Notes under the pieces: generated by a model
What the model saw: only the letters and a program-made list of their open reading frames with translations
Databases searched by the model: none
What the model was told of the DNA's origin: nothing
Assembly: GCF_009823805.1 (NCBI RefSeq)
Contig: NZ_WUEK01000004.1
Coordinates: forward strand, 62,001-126,000
Length of the DNA: 64,000 nt
Reading direction: 5' to 3'
Source: Nocardioides flavescens
Lineage (GTDB): Bacteria > Actinomycetota > Actinomycetes > Propionibacteriales > Nocardioidaceae
Position numbers and translations under genes: made by a program
In this document: positions 12,607 through 20,073 of the stretch, in pieces
Layout of the letters: every line of letters starts with the position of its first letter
How positions within the stretch are numbered: position 1 is the stretch's first letter

Positions 12607-15267
12607 ATGACCCGCACGCGTCTTCACCCGGCGGCGGTCCCCGTGGTCGCCGTCCTGGCGCTCGCGGCGGCCGGGGCCGCGGTGCCCGGGCGGGCGGCCG
12701 AGGCCGTCCCCCGTGCCTCGGTGCAGCCGGACAGCACGTCGATCCACCTGCGGGGGGTCGACCTCGACACCTCGGCCCCGCCCCAGGGGCTCGCGGCCCG
12801 GGCGCGCGCCGCGGTCGACGGCACCGCCCCCGTGCCGGGCCGACAGCTGCGCCTCGTGCAGTACGCCGGCCCGATCCAGCCGCGGTGGTACGCCGCGCTC
12901 GAGGCTCGCGCCCGGGTCGTGTCCTACGTCCCCGACCACGCCTACCTCGTCTGGGTGACGCAGGCGGACGCCGAGGCGCTCGCCGCGGAGGCGGCCGACG
13001 GCGACGGCGCCGTGGTCTGGTCGGGCCCCCTCGACCCGGCGTACCGCCTGGCGCCCGAGCTGCGCGACCCGCCGGACGACACCAGCGGCACCGTCGACAT
13101 CACCCTGCAGGTCGTCGACAACCCTGCCGGGGCCGCGGCGGTCGCGTCCCTCGAAGCGAGCGCGACGGTCCTCGGCGAGCCCTACGACCTGGCCGGGCTC
13201 ACCACCGTGTCGGTGCGGGTGCCCGCGGCCGACGTCGAGGGCCTCGCCGCGCTCGCACCGGTCGTCGACGTCGAGCCGGTCGCCGCGCCCGAGCCCCTCG
13301 ACGAGGTGCAGGGCCAGCTGCTCGCCGGCGACGCGGTCGTCCGGGTGGGTGGTCGGACCCGCCCCTCCGGGCCCGGCTACCTCGCCTGGCTCGACCGGCT
13401 CGGGTTCCCGCACGACCCGTCGGCGTACCCCCAGGTCGTGGTCGTCGACGACGGCCTCGACAACGGGTCGGTCTCGACCGGCGTCGACGACCTCTACCTG
13501 CAGGGCCGCCGCACCAACGCCTCGCGCGTCGCGTCCAACGTCAACTGCACCAGGGACTCCCAGGCCGACGGCCTCGCCGGCCACGGGACGATCAACGTCG
13601 GGATCGTCGGCGGCTACAACGACGGCACGGGCGCGGCGAACGTCGACGCGAACGGCTTCCACTACGGCCTCGGGGTCTCGCCGTGGGGCCGGGTGGGGTC
13701 GCTCAAGGTGTTCCGCAACAACGGCGACTTCGACCTGACCGTCTGCGGCGGGACGGTCTCCGCGATGGTGAGACGGGCCTACCTGGCCGGCGCCGGTCTC
13801 ACCTCCAACTCGTGGGGCAGCGCGGTGAACGGCGCCTACGATGCGCAGGCTCGCGCGTACGACGTCCTGACCCGCGACGCCAGCTCGGCCGTCGCGGGCA
13901 ACCAGGAGATGCTGCACGTCTTCGCGGCGGGCAACGCCGGGGCCGACGCGGGCACCATCTCCTCGCCCGCGAGCGCCAAGAACGTGCTCACGGTCGGCGC
14001 CACCGAGAACGTCCGCGACCAGGACACGCTCGACGGCTGCGGGGAGGTGAACGGCGACAGCGACTCCGACATCGCCGACTTCTCCAGCCGCGGCCCGACC
14101 GCCGACCTGCGGGTCAAGCCCGACCTGGTGGCGGCCGGCACCCACGTCCAGGGGCCCGCGTCGCAGGTGTCGGGCTACGTCGGGGACGGGGTCTGCGGCG
14201 CGGCGAGCGGTGACCAGCGCTACTACCCGGCCGGACAGACCCGCTACACCTGGTCGTCCGGCACCTCGCACTCGACGCCGGCGATCGCCGGAGCCGCCTC
14301 GCTCGTGCAGAGCTGGTACGGCCGCGTGCTGGCTCCCGGCGCGACGGCGAGCCCCGCGATGCTCAAGGCGCTGCTGCTGAGCACCCCGCGCTACCTCGAC
14401 GGCACGGGCGCCGGCGGCAGCCTGCCGAGCAGCGCCCAGGGCTACGGCGTACCGGACCTGGGTGAGCTGTTCGACCCCACCACGGCCCGGTTCGCGACCG
14501 ACCAGCAGACGCTGCTGACCGCCTCGGGACAGACCTGGACCCGCGACCTCGCGGTCACCGACCCGACGGAGCCAGTGCGGGTCACGCTGGCCTGGACCGA
14601 CGCTCCCGGCTCGACGGTGGGCAGTGCCTACGTCAACGACCTCGACCTGGAGGTCCTGGCGGGCGGGCAGACCTACCGCGGCAACGTCTTCTCGGGCGCC
14701 ACCTCGGTCACCGGCGGCAGTGCCGACCCGCGCAACAACGTCGAGAGCGTCTTCCTCCCGCCCGGCACCACCGGGCCGGTGACGCTGCGGGTGCGCGGCA
14801 CCAACATCGCCGGTGACGGTGTCCCGGGCAACGCGACGCCGCTGGACCAGGACTTCGCGCTGACCGCCGGCAACGTCGGCGTGCCCCAGGTCGTGACGCC
14901 TGTCGACACACCCAGTCCCGTGACGACCCAGCCGTCCCTGTCCGTGGCCGGCGCCAAGGTCAGGGAGGGCGACCGCGGCACGCGGAGGTTGGCGTTCACG
15001 GTCTCGCTCAGCGCTCCCTCGTCGTCGCCGGTCACCTTCGCGTGGCGGACGCGGAACGGCACGGCCAGGGCGCCGTCCGACTACCGCGCCGGCCGCGGCA
15101 CGGTGACGGTCCCGGCCGGCACGACCTCGGTGCGGCTCGTGGTGAGGGTGCGTGGCGACCGACGGCCCGAGCGCGACGAGCGGTTCAGGGTCGTCGTCAG
15201 TGGAGTCTCGGGCGCGGTGCTGCAGGGCTCGGGCACGGCGACGGGCCGCATCCGCGACGACGACTGA
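12607..15267 (+). CDS. Secreted subtilisin-like serine protease with C-terminal Calx-beta domain
   Basis: 886 residues. An N-terminal signal peptide of about 35 residues precedes a long propeptide-like region. The S8 catalytic triad is readable: Asp at 281/282 (VVVVDDGLDNG), His326 (GLAGHGTIN) and Ser554 (SSGTSHSTP), plus the oxyanion Asn in AAGNAG. GTSHSTP replaces the more usual GTSMATP. A proprotein-convertase-like beta domain (ARFATDQQTL to FALTAGN) follows, and the last ~100 residues form a Calx-beta domain (REGDRGTRRLAFTVSLS). GGAGGC lies just before the ATG. It probably degrades extracellular protein. Confidence 0.88.
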   Translation: MTRTRLHPAAVPVVAVLALAAAGAAVPGRAAEAVPRASVQPDSTSIHLRGVDLDTSAPPQGLAARARAAVDGTAPVPGRQLRLVQYAGPIQPRWYAALEARARVVSYVPDHAYLVWVTQADAEALAAEAADGDGAVVWSGPLDPAYRLAPELRDPPDDTSGTVDITLQVVDNPAGAAAVASLEASATVLGEPYDLAGLTTVSVRVPAADVEGLAALAPVVDVEPVAAPEPLDEVQGQLLAGDAVVRVGGRTRPSGPGYLAWLDRLGFPHDPSAYPQVVVVDDGLDNGSVSTGVDDLYLQGRRTNASRVASNVNCTRDSQADGLAGHGTINVGIVGGYNDGTGAANVDANGFHYGLGVSPWGRVGSLKVFRNNGDFDLTVCGGTVSAMVRRAYLAGAGLTSNSWGSAVNGAYDAQARAYDVLTRDASSAVAGNQEMLHVFAAGNAGADAGTISSPASAKNVLTVGATENVRDQDTLDGCGEVNGDSDSDIADFSSRGPTADLRVKPDLVAAGTHVQGPASQVSGYVGDGVCGAASGDQRYYPAGQTRYTWSSGTSHSTPAIAGAASLVQSWYGRVLAPGATASPAMLKALLLSTPRYLDGTGAGGSLPSSAQGYGVPDLGELFDPTTARFATDQQTLLTASGQTWTRDLAVTDPTEPVRVTLAWTDAPGSTVGSAYVNDLDLEVLAGGQTYRGNVFSGATSVTGGSADPRNNVESVFLPPGTTGPVTLRVRGTNIAGDGVPGNATPLDQDFALTAGNVGVPQVVTPVDTPSPVTTQPSLSVAGAKVREGDRGTRRLAFTVSLSAPSSSPVTFAWRTRNGTARAPSDYRAGRGTVTVPAGTTSVRLVVRVRGDRRPERDERFRVVVSGVSGAVLQGSGTATGRIRDDD

Positions 15268-15272
15268 CGCCC

Positions 15273-16019
15273 TCAGAGCACGGCGATGCCGCGGGCGGCC
15301 AGGCCGCGGCTGACCTCGTGGTCGCCGCCGTCGGTGACGATCCCGGCGACGTCGTCGAGGCCGAGCACGTCGAAGGCGGAGGCAGTGCCGAGCTTCTCGG
15401 CGCTCGCCAGCACCCAGGTCTCGGCGGCGCGACGCGACAGGGCCCGCTTCATCGCGGCCTCGTCGGCGTCGCCGGTCGTCAGCCCGTGCTCGAGGTGGAC
15501 ACCGGTGACCCCCAGCAAGAACAGGTCGGCCGAGACGGATCCCGCCGCCTCGACGGCGGCGGCGCCGCAGGCGACCGCCGAGTGCTTGAAGATCCGCCCG
15601 CCGATGAGGATGGTCTCCACACCGGGGTGCTCGAGCAGCGCGACCGCCACGGTCGGGCTGTGGGTGACGACGGTGCAGGTCAGGTCGGCGGGCAGGGCGC
15701 CGGCGACCGCGAGCGCGGTCGTGCCGCCGTCGAGCACGACGACGGCGCCGGGGTGGACCAGGCGTGCGGCGCGGCGGGCCACCTCCTGCTTGCTCTCGGG
15801 GGCGAGGGCGCGGCGGCCGGCGTAGTCGACGACGGCGGGGGAGGCGGGTACGGCTCCGCCGTACACCTTCTGGCACAGGCCCTGGGCGGCGAGGTCGCGC
15901 AGGTCGCGCCGGATGCTGTCCTCGGACAGGCCGAGCTCGGCGGCGAGGTCCTTGGCGACGACCTTGCCGTCGGTGCGCAGACGGGTGAGGAGCAAGTCGC
16001 GTCGTTCGGCTGCCAGCAC
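15273..16019 (-). CDS. DeoR/GlpR-family transcriptional regulator
   Basis: 248 residues. A DeoR winged helix at 1-55 (ERRDLLLTRLRTDGKVVAKD; LSEDSIRRDLRDL) is followed by a DeoRC sensor domain with DGGTTALAVA and ILIGG. These repressors usually respond to sugar phosphates. The GTG at 16019 is preceded by AGGAAGGAA. It diverges from the DUF4406-Nudix pair, and two tandem TGTTGCACGT boxes lie in the shared promoter region, so it may control that pair and itself. The ligand is unknown. Confidence 0.87.
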   Translation of the reverse strand: MLAAERRDLLLTRLRTDGKVVAKDLAAELGLSEDSIRRDLRDLAAQGLCQKVYGGAVPASPAVVDYAGRRALAPESKQEVARRAARLVHPGAVVVLDGGTTALAVAGALPADLTCTVVTHSPTVAVALLEHPGVETILIGGRIFKHSAVACGAAAVEAAGSVSADLFLLGVTGVHLEHGLTTGDADEAAMKRALSRRAAETWVLASAEKLGTASAFDVLGLDDVAGIVTDGGDHEVSRGLAARGIAVL

Positions 16020-16034
16020 GGCGTTCCTTCCTGA

Positions 16035-16054
16035 TGTTGCACGTTGTTGCACGT
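16035..16054. promoter_or_regulatory. Tandem 10-bp direct repeats, probable DeoR-type operator
   Basis: TGTTGCACGT occurs twice without a gap (16035-16044, 16045-16054), one helical turn apart. TTGCAC at 16037-16042 and TAGTGT at 16062-16067 form a possible promoter with a 19-base spacer for the plus-strand gene starting at 16075, which would then be nearly leaderless. DeoR proteins often bind direct repeats. The assignment to the adjacent regulator is inference. Confidence 0.6.
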
Positions 16055-16074
16055 TTGGTCGTAGTGTACGCCGC

Positions 16075-16455
16075 ATGACGACCCCGATGCTCATCCTGAT
16101 CGCCGGCCCCTACCGCTCCGGCACCGGCGGCGACCCCGCCGCGATGGCCGCCAACCTCGCCCGGCTCGAGGAGGCCGCCTGGCCGCTCTTCGCCGCCGGG
16201 CACCTGCCGGTGATCGGCGAGTGGGTGGCGCTGCCGGTGCTGCACTCCGCCGGGGCCGACGAGACCGACCCGCTGGCCGACGAGGTGCTCTACCCCACCG
16301 CGCGGCGGCTGCTGGCCCGCTGCGACGCAGTGCTGCGGCTGCCCGGCGACTCCGTCGGCGCCGACCAGGACGTCGCCACGGCCCGCGAGCGCGGGCTGCC
16401 CGTCTTCTTCCGTCTCGAGGACGTGCCGGTCGTGGGCGCCGGGGCGACGTCGTGA
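16075..16455 (+). CDS. DUF4406 family protein (nucleoside deoxyribosyltransferase-like fold)
   Basis: 126 residues. LILIAGPYRSGTGGDP and the later DADQDVATARERGLPVFF-like layout are those of DUF4406, which shares the fold of nucleoside 2-deoxyribosyltransferases. Activity is unproven. The ATG at 16075 sits 8 bases after a candidate -10 box and has no clear ribosome site, consistent with leaderless translation. The stop overlaps the Nudix gene by 4 bases, so the two work as a unit, plausibly in nucleotide or nucleotide-sugar turnover under the divergent DeoR regulator. Confidence 0.75.
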   Translation: MTTPMLILIAGPYRSGTGGDPAAMAANLARLEEAAWPLFAAGHLPVIGEWVALPVLHSAGADETDPLADEVLYPTARRLLARCDAVLRLPGDSVGADQDVATARERGLPVFFRLEDVPVVGAGATS

Positions 16456-17108
16456 CGCCCGGGGTGGACGTCCCCGACCACCGGGGGCGCACCGGTCTCG
16501 ACCTCGTCGGCCGCGAACTCGCCCGCAACCCCGATGTCGTCGTGCGCGACGTCGAGCTCACCTCGCAGGGCTGGCACGTGCTGCGGCGCACGACGTACGA
16601 CCGCCGGCGCCGCGACGGCGGGTGGGTCACCGAGCAGCGCGAGACCTACGACCGCGGCAACGGCGCCGCCCTGCTGCCGTACGACGCCGCGCGCGGCACG
16701 GTGCTGCTGACCCGGCAGTTCCGCTACCCGGTCTACGTCAACGACCACCCCGACGGGATGCTCGTCGAGGTCGCGGCGGGGCTGCTCGACGAGGACGACC
16801 CCGAGACCGCCATCCGGCGCGAGGCGGCCGAGGAGCTCGGGGTGCGCGTCCGCGAGCTCGTCCCTGTGTTCGACCTGTGGATGAGTCCGGGCTCGGTGAC
16901 CGAGCGGCTGCACTGCTACGCCGCGGCGTACGCCGCCGGCGACCGCATCGGCGCGGGCGGGGGAGTGGTGGAGGAGGGCGAGGACATCGAGGTCCTCGAG
17001 CTCGCCTTCGACGAGGCGCTGGCGATGGTGGGCGACGGCCGGATCGCCGACGGCAAGACCGTCGCCCTGCTGCAGTGGGCCGCGCTCAGCGGGCCGTTCA
17101 GGCGCTGA
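16452..17108 (+). CDS. NudK-type Nudix hydrolase
   Basis: 218 residues. The Nudix box (residues 110-130) begins GLLDEDDPETAIRREAAEE and is one residue shorter than the classical GX5EX7REUXEEXGU, exactly as in E. coli NudK (GDP-mannose hydrolase). Preceding RQFRYPVY is also typical of ADP-sugar pyrophosphatases. The likely activity is hydrolysis of a nucleotide sugar such as GDP-mannose or ADP-ribose. The GTG start overlaps the DUF4406 stop by 4 bases. The last 11 bases overlap the 3' end of the convergent ABM gene. Confidence 0.82.
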   Translation: MTPGVDVPDHRGRTGLDLVGRELARNPDVVVRDVELTSQGWHVLRRTTYDRRRRDGGWVTEQRETYDRGNGAALLPYDAARGTVLLTRQFRYPVYVNDHPDGMLVEVAAGLLDEDDPETAIRREAAEELGVRVRELVPVFDLWMSPGSVTERLHCYAAAYAAGDRIGAGGGVVEEGEDIEVLELAFDEALAMVGDGRIADGKTVALLQWAALSGPFRR

Positions 17109-17733
17109 CGCGCCGGCGCCACGGCGGCGGCTGGCCCTGGAGGAACCACTCCATCCGCCTGGTCATCCACGGCAGGGCGAGGTAGGTCATCGTCGGGGTC
17201 ATCACCAGCACCGAGGTGAGCACCCGCAGCGGCAGCGCCAGGTCGGGCAGCAGCCAGTGGAACAGGTAGTTGACGACCAGGCTGAGCGGCGCGAAGACCA
17301 GGAAGATCACCACCATCTGCTTCCACCGCGGCGGAGGAGCGGCCGCCGGGCGCAGGTCCTCGGCGTCGTACGACGACGGCGGGTCGAACCAGCCCTCGAT
17401 GCCGGTGAACCGCTCCACCTTGGCGTGCCCCACCAGCCCCTGGGCCGCGCCGAGCCACCACTCCCGCTGCGGGGAGGACTCCCAGCGCTCGAGCGCCTCG
17501 GCGTCGGCGAAGCGGTAGAGCATGTGCCACTGGTCCGAGCCGACCGCGGGGCGGACCCAGCCCGAGCCGAGGAACCCCTCGAAGCGCGACGCGAGCGCGG
17601 ACCCCGCGCGGATCCACGCCAGCATCTCGTCGTCGTGGCCCGGCGCGAGGTGACGCGTGATGGAGACGGTCACAGGCTGGCTCACAGGCTGGCTCACGGG
17701 TCGGCTCGCGGCCTGGTCGACGGGCTGGCTCAC
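17098..17733 (-). CDS. Antibiotic biosynthesis monooxygenase (ABM)-like membrane protein
   Basis: 211 residues. Residues ~20-115 form an ABM-type ferredoxin-like domain (VTVSITRHLAPGHDDEMLAW; GFLGSGWVRP; YRFADAEALERWESS). Two hydrophobic segments follow near 140-165 and 168-190, as in the ABM family with a C-terminal two-helix anchor. The function is not known for this architecture; some ABM domains handle haem or quinones. The N-terminus has a short SQPV repeat from a 12-base duplication. Start GTG at 17733. It faces guaB3 head to head and overlaps the Nudix gene tail to tail. Confidence 0.78.
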   Translation of the reverse strand: MSQPVDQAASRPVSQPVSQPVTVSITRHLAPGHDDEMLAWIRAGSALASRFEGFLGSGWVRPAVGSDQWHMLYRFADAEALERWESSPQREWWLGAAQGLVGHAKVERFTGIEGWFDPPSSYDAEDLRPAAAPPPRWKQMVVIFLVFAPLSLVVNYLFHWLLPDLALPLRVLTSVLVMTPTMTYLALPWMTRRMEWFLQGQPPPWRRRVSA

Positions 17734-17774
17734 CTGTCCATGGTGCCGTGCCCGCCGGATGCGAGGATGACCCG

Positions 17775-18881
17775 GTGACCGAGATCGAGATCGGCCGGGC
17801 CAAGCGGGCGCGCCGCGCGTACTCCTTCGACGACGTGGCGATCGTGCCCTCGCGGCGCACGCGCGACCCCGAGGAGGTCAGCGTCGACTGGCAGATCGAC
17901 GCCTACCGCTTCGAGCTGCCGGTGCTGGCGGCGCCGATGGACTCGGTGATGTCGCCGTCGACCGCGATCGCGCTCGGCCGCTGGGGCGGGCTCGGGGTGC
18001 TCAACCTCGAGGGGCTCTGGACCCGCTACGAGGACCCCTCGACCCTGCTCGAGGAGGTCGCCGGCCTCCGCGGTGAGCGGGCCACCGCGCGGCTGCAGGA
18101 GATCTACGCCGAGCCGATCAAGGCCGAGCTCATCACCGAGCGGCTGCGCGAGATCCGCGACGCGGGCGTGACCGTGGCCGGCTCGCTCTCGCCGCAGCGC
18201 ACCCGGGAGTTCGCCAAGACCGTGGTCGACGCCGGCGTCGACATGTTCGTCATCCGCGGCACCACCGTGAGCGCCGAGCACGTCTCGAGCCAGGCCGAGC
18301 CGCTGAACCTCAAGGAGTTCATCTACGAGCTCGACGTGCCCGTCGTCGTCGGCGGCTGCGCCACCCACCAGGCCGCGCTCCACCTGATGCGCACCGGTGC
18401 CGCCGGCGTCCTCGTCGGCTTCGGCGGCGGCGCCGCCCACACCACCCGCACCGTCCTGGGCGTCGCCGTGCCGATGGCCAGCGCCGTCGCCGACGTCGCC
18501 GCGGCCCGCCGCGACTACCTCGACGAGTCGGGCGGGCGCTACGTCCACGTCATCGCCGACGGCTCCATCGGCAAGTCCGGCGACATCGCCAAGGCCATCG
18601 CCTGCGGCGCCGACGCCGTCATGGTCGGCTCGCCGTTCGCCCGCGCCTCCGACGCCCCCGGCCGCGGCTTCCACTGGGGCGCCGAGGCCCACCACGGCTC
18701 GCTCCCGCGCGGCCAGCGGGTGGAGTTCGAGACCGTCGGCACCCTGGAGGAGATCCTCTTCGGCCCCTCCCGCACCGCCGACGGCACGATGAACCTCATC
18801 GGCGCCCTCAAGCGCTCCATGGCCACCACCGGCTACACCGAGCTCAAGGAGTTCCAGCGCGTCGAGGTCGTCGTCGTCTGA
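17775..18881 (+). CDS. guaB3: GuaB3-family IMP dehydrogenase-related protein
   Basis: 368 residues, TIM barrel of the IMPDH/GMPR family without CBS domains. The opening RRAYSFDDVAIVPSRRTRDP is the GuaB3 signature. The catalytic loop that carries Cys in IMPDH reads GGGAAHTTR here, so the nucleophilic Cys is absent; mycobacterial GuaB3 also lacks it. Its role in mycobacteria is not settled. The GTG at 17775 (CCGGTGACCGAG) gives the standard N-terminus. A cloverleaf repeat follows 14 bases after the stop. Confidence 0.85.
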   Translation: MTEIEIGRAKRARRAYSFDDVAIVPSRRTRDPEEVSVDWQIDAYRFELPVLAAPMDSVMSPSTAIALGRWGGLGVLNLEGLWTRYEDPSTLLEEVAGLRGERATARLQEIYAEPIKAELITERLREIRDAGVTVAGSLSPQRTREFAKTVVDAGVDMFVIRGTTVSAEHVSSQAEPLNLKEFIYELDVPVVVGGCATHQAALHLMRTGAAGVLVGFGGGAAHTTRTVLGVAVPMASAVADVAAARRDYLDESGGRYVHVIADGSIGKSGDIAKAIACGADAVMVGSPFARASDAPGRGFHWGAEAHHGSLPRGQRVEFETVGTLEEILFGPSRTADGTMNLIGALKRSMATTGYTELKEFQRVEVVVV

Positions 18882-18895
18882 GCTGGTCGGAGCGG

Positions 18896-18978
18896 GTGGT
18901 TTCGAGACAGGACTTCGTCCTTCCTCAACCACCGACGCCGGTGGTCGAGGAGGCCGGCTACGGCCGTCTCAGAACCAC
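18896..18978 (-). repeat. Cloverleaf repeat, copy C (reverse orientation)
   Basis: 83 bp in reverse orientation to copies A and B. The order on the plus strand is outer arm, AGGAC-TTC-GTCCT hairpin, CCTCAACCACCG arm with CGGTGGTCGAGG, GGCCG-GCTA-CGGCC hairpin, outer arm GTCTCAGAACCAC. It fills the gap between guaB3 and the convergent gene, and its last base is the last base of that gene's stop codon. Confidence 0.85.
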
Positions 18979-19385
18979 TACGGGAGACCGGCCGTCAGGA
19001 CTCCCAGCACCGCCCGGGCGTACGCCGCCTCGGGGGTGACGTCGACCCAGCGGGAGGTCTCGACGGTGACGGCGTAGCCCTCCGGCGGGCCGGGGACGCG
19101 CTCGAGGGAGACGAACGAGCGCCCGAGGACGGCGCGCAGCTGGTCCTCGCGCGGCAGCCAGACCGCCTCGTGCGCCTCGAGGCTGTCCAGGGCCCACTCG
19201 GTGGTGCCGTTGAAGGCCAGGACCGGTGGGCCGTCGGGGACGTCGACGGTCTGGATGACCATGTCGCTGAGCACGAAGACCTGCTCGTCGAGGTCGCGGT
19301 CGGGCACGGCGAAGGCGTCGCCCGGCGCCGGGTCCCAGCGCAGCCCGGCGGCCTGCAGCGCCCGCGCGAGCTCGAGACCGATCAC
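18978..19385 (-). CDS. Conserved hypothetical protein
   Basis: 135 residues, soluble, no signal. The sequence LRWDPAPGDAFAVPDRDLD, then a FNGTTEWALDSLE segment and WLPREDQLRAVLG match a protein common in Nocardioides and Streptomyces, sometimes loosely labelled CpaE-like in databases. The pattern resembles a substrate-binding pocket of small pyrophosphatase-like proteins, but I cannot assign an activity. The GTG at 19385 lies 3 bases after the stop of the membrane protein gene upstream, so the two form an operon. Confidence 0.72.
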   Translation of the reverse strand: MIGLELARALQAAGLRWDPAPGDAFAVPDRDLDEQVFVLSDMVIQTVDVPDGPPVLAFNGTTEWALDSLEAHEAVWLPREDQLRAVLGRSFVSLERVPGPPEGYAVTVETSRWVDVTPEAAYARAVLGVLTAGLP

Positions 19386-19387
19386 GC

Positions 19388-19915
19388 TCAGAGCTCGCGG
19401 ACCACGGGGCCGGAGACGTCCGACACGCCTGCCGTGCCCGGGAGGCCCAGCGCCTCGCGGAGGTACGACGGCGCGCCGTTGCGCTCCAGCGAGGCCTGGG
19501 TGCGGGCGACGGGACGCTCGCGCGGCCAGCACTCGAACCACACGAGCGCCATGGCGACGACCGCGGCGAGCACGACGAGCAGGAAGCCTCCCGAGGTGAC
19601 CACGAAGCCGAGCGCGAGGCAGACGAACAGCACCGCCTCGCTGAAGGCGAAGCGGGTGGTCGTGCCGGCGCGGTAGGCCGCCACGCTCTGCGCCCGGGCC
19701 TGCTCGGGGTCGGTGCCGGGAGTGATCGCGGGCGCGCGGTAGCCCACGGCCTCGCAGATCCCGAACGCCACGAGCCCGGCGACCAGCGGTACGGCGAGCA
19801 GCGGGGTGGCGTCCAGCGCCCCGTCGGTCGGCGCGAGGACGAACCCCATCGCGATCACGATGAACACCGGGGCGGCGAGCAGCGCGCCCACGAAGACGCG
19901 GAGGGAGGCCAGCAT
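19388..19915 (-). CDS. Small multi-pass membrane protein, unknown function
   Basis: 175 residues with about four hydrophobic helices: near 5-25, 35-57, 90-110 and 112-130. The C-terminal ~45 residues are polar. No motif is recognised. The ATG at 19915 is chosen because a longer frame upstream is polar and lacks a ribosome site. It is co-directional with the 135-residue gene that starts 3 bases after it, and divergent from the succinic semialdehyde dehydrogenase gene. Confidence 0.7.
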   Translation of the reverse strand: MLASLRVFVGALLAAPVFIVIAMGFVLAPTDGALDATPLLAVPLVAGLVAFGICEAVGYRAPAITPGTDPEQARAQSVAAYRAGTTTRFAFSEAVLFVCLALGFVVTSGGFLLVVLAAVVAMALVWFECWPRERPVARTQASLERNGAPSYLREALGLPGTAGVSDVSGPVVREL

Positions 19916-20073
19916 CCGCCCACGGTAACCAGGGCGGGTCCGGACCGGCCTGACAACGGCGGACCGGGCTGGATCGGCAATGGGCGCGCTTGACACCTGG
20001 GAGCAGTGTGTAAATCGGCACAGTTCGATACTCACCGGTAGCGAACGGGCCGAGACCGACCTAGGCTCGAGGC

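Noticed and set aside
12520..16245. 1241-codon open frame on the minus strand across the protease
   Set aside because: It is antisense to a protease with a full catalytic triad and its translation is low-complexity Arg/Gly/Asp.
19990..20016. sigma-70 promoter TTGACA / TAAATC before the dehydrogenase
   Set aside because: The spacer is only 15 bases, and no better -10 box is visible, so it was not listed as a feature.
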